Positions 20,869 to 28,724 of a stretch of DNA of 64,000 nt are shown here, piece after piece (within the stretch, counting starts at the first letter, position 1; every line of letters begins with the position of its first letter). The notes below the pieces were generated by a model. The model saw nothing but the letters and a program-made list of their open reading frames with translations, was not told where the DNA came from and made no database searches. Origin of the DNA: Lachancea mirantina (lineage: Eukaryota > Ascomycota > Saccharomycetes > Saccharomycetales > Saccharomycetaceae); contig LT598464.1 in the NCBI GenBank assembly GCA_900074745.1, forward strand, positions 704,079 through 768,078, given 5' to 3'. Made by a program: the position numbers and the translations under genes.

Positions 20869-22371
20869 ATGTATGAAATTGACAACCGAAAAGACGACAG
20901 CCAGTTGCCCCTGGCCTCGAAAATTAAATCCTTTTTTTGGGGCAAGTCGCCCAAATCTGCCAAGGAAAGAAGACTTTTGCTAAAGATCGATTGTTTGGTT
21001 CTGTCGTATGTTTGCCTCAATTACTGGATTAATTACGTGGACAGAACCAATGTTTCCAATGCGTACGTCTCGGGAATGAAGCAAGATCTCAAAATGACAG
21101 GTAACGATTTCAACGTGATTAACACCTGTTTTACCGTTGGATACATCGTGGGGATGATCCCAAATAATTTGATGTTATTGACCGTCCCACCACGCTATTG
21201 GTTGACTTTTTGCGCCGGCGCATGGGGCTTGCTTACGCTTGGAATTTACCGAGTTAGCTCGTACCAGCAAGTTTGTGTGATCAGATTCTTTCAGGCAGTT
21301 TTTGAGAGTTCTACCTTCTCAGGGACCCATTTGATTTTGGGTTCATGGTATAAAGAGGAAGAGATTAATACCAGAAGTGCTACATTCACCAGCAGTGGAC
21401 TCATTGGATCCATTTTTTCTGGGTTTATGCAAAGTGCCATTTACAGTAATATGGATGGTAAAAGCGGACTAGAGGGCTGGAGATGGCTATTTATCATTGA
21501 CTTCATTATCACAGTCCCCATCGTCATTTATGGATTTCTATGTTTTCCAGGTTCTCCTGATAAGATAAAATCGAGTTGGGTATTTTCTGAAGAAGAATTG
21601 AAACTGGCAAAGGAACGTTTGCCACCTCGTACGGAGACCAGGTTGGACTGGAGCGTTTTTAAGCGGGTTATTGGTAGATGGCATTGGTGGCTATTCAGTT
21701 TGTTATGGGTAGTGGGCGGTGAAAACGAATCCTTTGGATCTAACTCTCTATTTGCCTTATGGTTGACCTCTAAAAAATACGCCGTAGTGCAAAGAAACCA
21801 CTATCCAATGGGAATCTTCGCTGTGGGTATAGCTGCAACATACACGTGTGCTTTGTATGTGGATCACACGGGGGGCAGAAATCATTGGCACATTGCAATC
21901 TTGATAGCTGTGGCCATGATTGTAGCGTCTGTAATGGTTTTGGCGAGTCCACTCAAAACTGGAGTTATGTTTGCAGCTCAGTATATCTCAGGAATATCGT
22001 TTGCAGGTCAGGCGATCTTTTTTGCTTGGGCTAATTTAGTGTGTCGAACGGACCTTCAAGAAAGAGCCGTTGTCTTGGCCTCCATGAATATGTTTTCTGG
22101 TGCTGTCAATGCCTGGTGGTCGTTGTTGTTTTATTCGGCTGAAACTGTTCCTAAGTTCAGGAAAGGTTGTTACGCAATGATAGGCACGACTACCGCGTCT
22201 GCTTTGGTGGCCATTCTTATCCGCTACTTGCAAACCAAAGAAATTAAAAAGGTTTCCGACACCCGCGGTGAGATTGATTACGTTGATAAGACCTACCTTG
22301 TTCGTGACGGAGGCATTGACAAAGAATCTGGTATCAAAATTGAAACGAGAAGTAGTGGGTACTCTCCATAG
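20869..22371 (+). CDS. FEN2: Pantothenate/H+ symporter-like permease (allantoate permease family)
   Basis: The protein is 500 residues with 12 predicted membrane segments, of the anion:cation symporter branch of the major facilitator superfamily. It resembles S. cerevisiae Fen2 (YCR028C) closely over its whole length. Landmarks are YWINYVDRTNVSNAYVSGMKQDL (about 60-82), the VGMIPNNLMLL segment, SGTHLILGSWYKEEE, the GGEN motif before TM7, and LQERAVVLASMNMFSGAVNAWW near TM10. Fen2 imports pantothenate, the precursor of coenzyme A. The start is the ATG at 20869. The C-terminal tail is short and hydrophilic. A broader substrate range is possible. Confidence 0.88.
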   Translation: MYEIDNRKDDSQLPLASKIKSFFWGKSPKSAKERRLLLKIDCLVLSYVCLNYWINYVDRTNVSNAYVSGMKQDLKMTGNDFNVINTCFTVGYIVGMIPNNLMLLTVPPRYWLTFCAGAWGLLTLGIYRVSSYQQVCVIRFFQAVFESSTFSGTHLILGSWYKEEEINTRSATFTSSGLIGSIFSGFMQSAIYSNMDGKSGLEGWRWLFIIDFIITVPIVIYGFLCFPGSPDKIKSSWVFSEEELKLAKERLPPRTETRLDWSVFKRVIGRWHWWLFSLLWVVGGENESFGSNSLFALWLTSKKYAVVQRNHYPMGIFAVGIAATYTCALYVDHTGGRNHWHIAILIAVAMIVASVMVLASPLKTGVMFAAQYISGISFAGQAIFFAWANLVCRTDLQERAVVLASMNMFSGAVNAWWSLLFYSAETVPKFRKGCYAMIGTTTASALVAILIRYLQTKEIKKVSDTRGEIDYVDKTYLVRDGGIDKESGIKIETRSSGYSP

Positions 22372-23735
22372 ATTACTAAAATTTAGTTAGACTAACTGTT
22401 GATCATTGTTGAGATTCCCAAACAATCTGACGTTATCCTTAATAAAGACCATCCCAAGGTCTTGATGACTTAGTAAGCAAAGATCAACTCTTGTTCGCCG
22501 TAAAGGGGGTATTAAAGCCATAGAGTATATTCATAGCAAATGCTAGAGCTATTCGCATGCGCTTGACAAGGCGTCATTTGACATGAATAATCGTGAGAAA
22601 CGCGTGAAACCGACACCGATATGCCTCTGAAATTAACAGAGTATTCATAGGGTAGAAAGTTGTTTTTAAAATAAGGAGGTCATGAAGGTTTACGATTTTT
22701 CATACATGAGTATTGAAATTGAAGAAGATATCGAACTTTGGTAGTTCATCCAGTCGCTATTTAACGGCATCACGCCATCCATTATGCCTCTGACAGCTCT
22801 ATTAAGGTTATGTTACAATTGCGATGCTATGGATGGTATCGTATGAATTAGTATCATTGCATTATGGGTATATTCGAATTTTCGTGGGTTCTGTCACTAT
22901 GATCACGTGAGAGTGACGATATCAATTCCAAGTTCTTTTCAAAAGGTACAAGAATATGTCAATTGAACAAATAACTGGTAATTCCCATCGGAGGAAGGTA
23001 CGTTTATAATTAAAAGCGGCACATCTCCGCGTCGTTGACCCTCTAAGGGCGATCTCGGGTCTGAAACGCTCCACCGTGCGAAGAGATGAGTAACCTCCAA
23101 GGATGTGGAACGTCTAATGCTAGGCGCCATTGATCGGCGTATATTCCAATGAGTGTGGACAGTCAGGATCCTTGAATATGCCTAGTAACTTCTGCCTTTT
23201 CAAACTAGTGAGAGGGTTCACTGCGATTAATAGCAATCACGTGCTAAGACACTGATACACGTGATCGTGGCAATCTCGCGAAGCCAACATTCCTGGGTGA
23301 AGCGCAGCCTCACGTCTTGCCATTCCCACCCGCTTATGATGTACACATTAATGTCTAACATGCTATTATGTCCCCTGACAAATGTGAACACTGGTGTTCT
23401 GTCATTAAAGATACATGTCAGAAAAGACAAAAAAGCCAACAGGTATCTCGTCTCCGAGTCATCTAGTTCATGGTGCACAGCATATACCAATATTGACAAT
23501 AGCATGCGGCTGTCTCTCCCCGATCACGGTTTCTTTGTTGATCGCGTGATATTAAAATATCACGTGTTAGAGTAATACTTTCTCATCTTTAACGATCCAA
23601 TCAGAACCAGGTTACCCAGCTTTCTTACTGTCAAACTGAAAAAATCCCAACCCATGTGAGAAGCTAAACCCTCCTTCGTGGAATCCAAGTTTCTAACACG
23701 ACCCATATCATCCTTTGTCGTCATTCAACTGTCCA
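22372..23735. other. Intergenic region upstream of ATP15
   Basis: About 1.36 kb without a recognised gene. CACGTG sites occur near 22904, 23239, 23260 and 23561. A perfect inverted repeat CGTGATATT-aa-AATATCACG lies at 23545-23564, about 170 bp before ATP15. A leftward and a rightward open frame of about 90-100 codons overlap at 23227-23575 and look like chance. CACGTG alone is not a centromere: I found no AT-rich CDEII-like block with a CCGAA-type CDEIII beside it. Confidence 0.45.
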
Positions 23736-23924
23736 ATGTCTGCGTGGAGAAAAGCTGGTTTGACTTACAACAACTACATTGCCATTGCGGCCAAAGCCGT
23801 GCGTGATTCTTTGAAAACTGAGCTACAAACTGCTCAAGTTTTGGCAAGGTCCAAAACAGAAGTCAGATTCACTCAATACCAGAACGGAGAAGCGACTGCG
23901 GATCCAGCTCCATTGAAAAACTAG
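23736..23924 (+). CDS. ATP15: F1 ATP synthase epsilon subunit
   Basis: The protein is 62 residues, the same length as S. cerevisiae Atp15 (YPL271W). MSAWRKAGLTYNNY and SLKTELQTAQVLARS are diagnostic. It belongs to the central stalk of mitochondrial F1-ATPase; the mature protein needs no cleaved presequence. The start is the ATG at 23736; the open frame extends seven codons upstream from a non-ATG start. It sits directly upstream of MDL2, as in S. cerevisiae, with a strong hairpin between them at 24094-24118. Confidence 0.96.
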   Translation: MSAWRKAGLTYNNYIAIAAKAVRDSLKTELQTAQVLARSKTEVRFTQYQNGEATADPAPLKN

Positions 23925-24093
23925 GTGGTGTCGCAACTTCTTTTGCGCGGTTTACGGTGGGCATCCCATGCTACAAGAATCAAATAACCAGCTTCGAGCC
24001 CACCCACCACTAATCGGTGTAGAAGCCAATTAGAATGAAAACAGTATATATTCGCAATTTATTCATTTATGTCGAACCGGGTTGAAGCAGGTT

Positions 24094-24118
24094 GTTCAAG
24101 CGGCTTCGCCGCTTGAAC
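24094..24118 (+). terminator. Perfect 11-bp GC-rich hairpin downstream of ATP15
   Basis: GTTCAAGCGGC-TTC-GCCGCTTGAAC forms an 11-bp stem with a 3-nt loop, 170 bp after the ATP15 stop and 112 bp before the MDL2 start. Whether it is a 3' UTR structure or a site in DNA is unknown; yeast polymerase II does not use hairpin terminators, so the type is only a placement. Confidence 0.35.
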
Positions 24119-24229
24119 CATCTTGTCGTAGGCTCAACTTTTTTCACTATAAAAGCTTTAATATTAGATTCCACTTGAGTCATCTCAAGTCATCAGGCAA
24201 GCGTTCGACTCTTGAGACCCGCAATCGCC

Positions 24230-26551
24230 ATGATAATAGATGTGACTCGCTTGTTACAAGCATGCGGAAGGCGTAAATGTGTTCCGGTGTTCCATATGAG
24301 TGGTGGTTTGCCCGGTTCGGTTCGAAACTACAGTTTATCTGTGAAGTCGAGGACGTTGGCAAAAATTGTATCGAAAAATGGGAGATTGGGCCTAGCAGAA
24401 CGTCCATCTCTGTTTCGTGAGTCTCTATTTCATGGTAAAACGCTTTTGACTCCTAGGAGGCTCTTAGTGTTTGGTTCCCGGTCGTTTTCGGTTTCACAGA
24501 GAGTTCAACAAAGTCAGACGAAAGATCAGACGAAAGATCAGACGAAAAGTCAGGACAAGAAAATCAATGACGAAGATGAACCCGAACCAGGTTATGCCGA
24601 AGTATTTCGACTTTTTCGTTTGGCCCGTCGTGACTGGAAATTACTCGCTGTCGCGATTGGACTGCTAACAATTTCATCGCTAGTGGGCATGGCTGTGCCA
24701 AAAGTCATCGGTATGGTCTTGGACGCTACCAAGACGGCTCTTAGTGGTGACGAAAGGCCCAAGAGTCTCGACGATTTGCCACCAATTGCGTACGGACTCG
24801 GGCTATACGATTTTTTCGCCGTTTTCGCTGGTGCTTTGATCTTAGGTACCGTCGCGAATTTCGGCCGTGTTGTGCTTCTAAGAGTTTTAGGAGAGAAATT
24901 GGTTGCCCGGTTACGTTCCAACACGATTCGGAAAATCATACATCAAGATGCCGAGTTTTTCGATCGTAATAGAGTCGGGGATTTGATTTCAAGATTGAGT
25001 TCGGACGCTTATGTGGTTTCGAGATCCATGACCCAGAACATCTCTGACGGTTTCAAAGCCATCATTTGCGGTGGTGTAGGTATTGGAATGATGGTGCATA
25101 TCTCGAGCGCACTCACCTCGGCTCTTCTCATGTTCGCGCCTCCGTTGCTCATTGGTGCTACAATCTACGGTAATAAAATCAGATCGATCTCTAGAGAACT
25201 GCAACAATCTACAGGCCAACTCACGAAGCTTTCGGAGGAGCAATTAAACGGTGTAAAAACTGTTCAGTCGTTTGTTGCCGAAAAGAAAGAGCTTCGTAGG
25301 TATGACGAGGCCATTCGACAAGTGTTTAAAGTGGGAAAAAGAGAAGCAGTGACAAATGCGACATTTTTCAGTTCGACTGGCGTATTGGGAGATTTGAGTT
25401 TTATGATCGTTTTGGCGTATGGATCTCACCTTGTTCTCCAAGGTGGACTCAGTATCGGTGAACTTACTGCTTTCATGCTGTACACCGAATACACAGGATC
25501 TGCTGTCTTTGGTTTGTCAAATTTCTATTCAGAGTTGATGAAAGGTGCAGGGGCCGCGTCCCGTTTATTTGAAATGACCGATTCTGTTCCAAAAATCCGT
25601 TCTAATAAAGGCTTGCCATACCAACCAGGATCTGGACATATTGAGTTCGATAACGTCTTGTTCAGCTATCCAACAAGGCCCTCGAACGTAATTTTCCAAG
25701 GTCTGAATTTCAGCATAGAACCGGGTTCCAACGTTTGCATTGTGGGGCCTTCGGGCCGCGGTAAATCGACCATTGCGTCTTTACTTTTGAAATACTACGC
25801 TCCTACAGAGGGTCGTATCACTATTGATGGACAAGATATCTCGACTTTGAGTTGCAAGTCTCTGAGACGTTATCTGGGTGTGGTCCAGCAAGAACCTATG
25901 TTGATGTCCGGTACCATTCGAGACAACATAACGTACGGATTAGACCGCAAACCGACTATAGACGAAATTCGATCCATTTCAAAACAATGTTTTTGCCATT
26001 CGTTTATTTCTAAGCTACCAGAAGGTTACGATACGCCAATAGGGCCTAGAGGTTCCTCATTGAGTGGAGGTCAAAGACAGCGCATAGCCATAGCGCGAGC
26101 TTTGATCAAGAAGCCCAAGATATTAATTCTGGACGAAGCCACGTCTGCGTTAGACGTCGAAAGTGAAGGCGCTATCAATTACACGCTGGGTAAACTGATG
26201 AGAAGTCGTGAAATTACTATTGTCAGCATTGCACATCGTTTGAGTACTATACGGAGATCTGAGAACATTATTGTTCTGGGAGACGACGGACGAGTGGTCG
26301 AAGTTGGCAAATTCAAAGATCTATATGCGGATACCAAGAGCGCTCTGTACAAGCTTCTCCACGAAAAGGGAAGAGAAGCGAACCAAGCGTTCCGTTTACA
26401 GGATTCACGCGCAGAGAACGCTGATAGAGAAAAGAGACCGGACGAAACAGAGGACACATCAGAAGTCAATAAACTGCGAGAACATCAAATTCAAGAACAA
26501 GTCAAGAAAGATGCCATTTACGATCAAGAAACTTCGTCTCTAAGGCCTTGA
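24230..26551 (+). CDS. MDL2: Mitochondrial inner membrane ABC half-transporter Mdl2
   Basis: The protein is 773 residues, equal to S. cerevisiae Mdl2 (YPL270W). The start ATG at 24230 follows six non-ATG codons in the same frame. A basic presequence-like N-terminus and a charged TKDQTKDQTKSQ repeat (about residues 100-115) precede an ABC transmembrane domain. The nucleotide-binding domain has Walker A GPSGRGKS at 506-513, signature LSGGQ at 611-615 and Walker B ILILDEATSALD with Asp635/Glu636. It is a half-size exporter that would dimerise. Its substrate is not firmly known; the related Mdl1 exports peptides. Order ATP15-MDL2-KAR9-PLC1 agrees with S. cerevisiae chromosome XVI. Confidence 0.95.
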   Translation: MIIDVTRLLQACGRRKCVPVFHMSGGLPGSVRNYSLSVKSRTLAKIVSKNGRLGLAERPSLFRESLFHGKTLLTPRRLLVFGSRSFSVSQRVQQSQTKDQTKDQTKSQDKKINDEDEPEPGYAEVFRLFRLARRDWKLLAVAIGLLTISSLVGMAVPKVIGMVLDATKTALSGDERPKSLDDLPPIAYGLGLYDFFAVFAGALILGTVANFGRVVLLRVLGEKLVARLRSNTIRKIIHQDAEFFDRNRVGDLISRLSSDAYVVSRSMTQNISDGFKAIICGGVGIGMMVHISSALTSALLMFAPPLLIGATIYGNKIRSISRELQQSTGQLTKLSEEQLNGVKTVQSFVAEKKELRRYDEAIRQVFKVGKREAVTNATFFSSTGVLGDLSFMIVLAYGSHLVLQGGLSIGELTAFMLYTEYTGSAVFGLSNFYSELMKGAGAASRLFEMTDSVPKIRSNKGLPYQPGSGHIEFDNVLFSYPTRPSNVIFQGLNFSIEPGSNVCIVGPSGRGKSTIASLLLKYYAPTEGRITIDGQDISTLSCKSLRRYLGVVQQEPMLMSGTIRDNITYGLDRKPTIDEIRSISKQCFCHSFISKLPEGYDTPIGPRGSSLSGGQRQRIAIARALIKKPKILILDEATSALDVESEGAINYTLGKLMRSREITIVSIAHRLSTIRRSENIIVLGDDGRVVEVGKFKDLYADTKSALYKLLHEKGREANQAFRLQDSRAENADREKRPDETEDTSEVNKLREHQIQEQVKKDAIYDQETSSLRP

Positions 26552-26763
26552 TGGAATAAATTACAAAATGAACTGAACAAAGCTCAGCAGTCCTAGCGGT
26601 CGGGAGACCAGTCATACTCTTACGGCAAATCACTACTGTAAATATATCCAGCTATCATCTCACCTTGATGAGCTCGGCATCAATACGTTACCGGGCCTAC
26701 GTACCCAATCACTCTTGACGATATTCTTTAATCCTTGATCTTCATTCCTTCTGCCTATATGCA

Positions 26764-28476
26764 ATGGTAAACAAACAGAAAACTCATGTAAACGCCCTCA
26801 ATGCCAAGAGAATGAATGAGGGATCTCCGGGCCGAAAGTTGTCAGAGATTTTGCAACCTGCCTATACATCTTTGACCGCAGTAAGCCGCTTTTTTGAAGA
26901 CGAATCTGACGTTGAGAACGTGATAAAGGGCCTGGAGGAACTTAAATTGAAATGGACAGAGATCATTGCCACTTTAAGCGAAATTTTTGTACTTAATTTC
27001 GGGCAATCAGAAGTGAGATCGTTTTTCCGGTGGATTTTGGAAGGGAAACTCCAATTCTATGGAATTTATCAAAGTATAGGATATTTGGAATTCACGCTGA
27101 CCAGGGTTCTAGACGCGGTCGAAAAATTTATTGACGACGGAGTTCAAAGCGCATCTTTTATTCGACTTTTTGATTTGGCAGAGATTACCTGGAGTTATTG
27201 TCAGCAAGTAAGACCGACAATCGACGATGCAAAATACATTTTCGAGACTTCTTTGGAATTCAATGAGATCTTCAATGATCTGCTGGGATCGCTCAATCTG
27301 TTAGCATTGGAAAACCTACGAGAATGTGAAAAATTGCGAAGCAATACAAGTTATACCAACTTGATCTCTCTGCCGCCCTTTTCGCGCGATAAACTCGTGA
27401 CTGTTTTGTCAAGCTGTGCTGACACGGCTTTTTTTCGCGCTCCTACGTTTGAAGAAACGGAAAAGGTTCTTTTTGAACGCTTCTATGCGCTTGACTGTAC
27501 TACCAAGACATTGGATTTGAGTTTGAAGGACGAATTGCGTCGGAAACTGGATAAGTTCGAAAAACGTAACGTTCGTCACGTTGTCCATTTGTCTGCAATT
27601 TTGTGGACTAGTTTCGATGAATTATCTCATCAGTATCTCCAACTTCTCGGTGAAGTTGCCCAGCTCCGGGCTCAAATCATAGAAAAGCGCTGGTCGCTCT
27701 TGTTTGATGCTTTACACCTCGAGCTTTTATCAGCGGTGAAGGAAATCTCCGATTTGCTTGACAAAAACGGGGAGCTAGGTTCACCTATCAGGGCTCGAAA
27801 ACTAGAGGAAATAAAAATCGTTACAGACATAATGTGTGACATCTCAATGCAAGCCATGGAAGCCGGTATTTTAAAGCCTCCGATAGCTGAAAAATTTCTC
27901 AATTTACTGAGCCTCTGGGAGACCAAAAGGGTAATCATCGAGAGTTTTCCATCTTCTCCGGATTTGGAAGAGCAATTGGTACCCGAATTCCAAAATCTCA
28001 CTATCCGAGAACCTTCTTTGAATAAATCTGGTAGCCGCCCTAGAGCGGACTCCTTAAAGGTCGGCGCCCTACTGCACAAAAGGCTTAATCTTCATCCTGT
28101 GATCATTGATAAGACACCTAAATCTGCGCAAAAGAAAACCTTTTCATATTCCAAATCGTTGGTAAAATCTCAACCGACACTTTTGAAATTCAGTCATTTG
28201 CCAGACTTACAACACGAAGACGTTAAAGGATCCTATAATAGAGATAATCGCTTGTCTCACAAGATTCACTACTACGCTGCAAAGAGAACCTCTTTACCGG
28301 TGTTGAAAGCGCCAAGATTTTTGTCACCGCTCATTACGCCGATAAAAGAAGACATGCCTTTTGGCACCCAGTTTACGAGCTACGGCAGTCTCAACAAGGA
28401 CTGTCTTATAGGCTTGAAGAGTCCAACGGACCTAGACCAAATCCTCCCGTCGCGGAAAGTTATGGGCTGCGGATGA
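26764..28476 (+). CDS. KAR9: Spindle positioning protein Kar9
   Basis: The protein is 570 residues (S. cerevisiae Kar9, YPL269W, 644). It is mostly helical for about 400 residues and then has a basic, Ser/Pro-rich disordered tail, fitting Kar9, which links the plus-end protein Bim1 to Myo2 for spindle alignment. The tail contains a KRTSLPV sequence resembling a Bim1/EB1-binding SxIP-type motif. The strongest argument is position between MDL2 and PLC1, because Kar9 diverges fast. A three-codon upstream ORF (ATG at 26759, reading MQW then stop) overlaps the main ATG at 26764, which may lower translation. No other protein is a likely alternative at this position. Confidence 0.85.
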   Translation: MVNKQKTHVNALNAKRMNEGSPGRKLSEILQPAYTSLTAVSRFFEDESDVENVIKGLEELKLKWTEIIATLSEIFVLNFGQSEVRSFFRWILEGKLQFYGIYQSIGYLEFTLTRVLDAVEKFIDDGVQSASFIRLFDLAEITWSYCQQVRPTIDDAKYIFETSLEFNEIFNDLLGSLNLLALENLRECEKLRSNTSYTNLISLPPFSRDKLVTVLSSCADTAFFRAPTFEETEKVLFERFYALDCTTKTLDLSLKDELRRKLDKFEKRNVRHVVHLSAILWTSFDELSHQYLQLLGEVAQLRAQIIEKRWSLLFDALHLELLSAVKEISDLLDKNGELGSPIRARKLEEIKIVTDIMCDISMQAMEAGILKPPIAEKFLNLLSLWETKRVIIESFPSSPDLEEQLVPEFQNLTIREPSLNKSGSRPRADSLKVGALLHKRLNLHPVIIDKTPKSAQKKTFSYSKSLVKSQPTLLKFSHLPDLQHEDVKGSYNRDNRLSHKIHYYAAKRTSLPVLKAPRFLSPLITPIKEDMPFGTQFTSYGSLNKDCLIGLKSPTDLDQILPSRKVMGCG

Positions 28477-28724
28477 TGTTGGTAGTGCTGACGTTACGTT
28501 ATTAGTGAGTTGTCCCATCTTGGCACAACTAAATTTCAAAACCAAGTGGTAAACAGAAGATCTCCGTTTTCCATCACGTTTTGATCGATCCTTGATTGTC
28601 TGAATCGTCACTTAAGTTGATCGACTTTGCAGATTAACGAACATGGACAAAGGCTGTTTTTGAAGCAACGTTTTTGGTTCGGTTTTGGCATTGTTTTTCA
28701 TTGTTTGATAGCTTGGCTACACCG

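Noticed and set aside
22900-23570. Possible centromere because of repeated TCACGTG boxes
   Set aside because: No long AT-rich CDEII-like block followed by a CDEIII-like CCGAA core was found near any CACGTG in the window.
23227-23575. Overlapping frames of 90-104 codons on opposite strands upstream of ATP15
   Set aside because: Opposed, overlapping, short, with no domain; typical chance frames.
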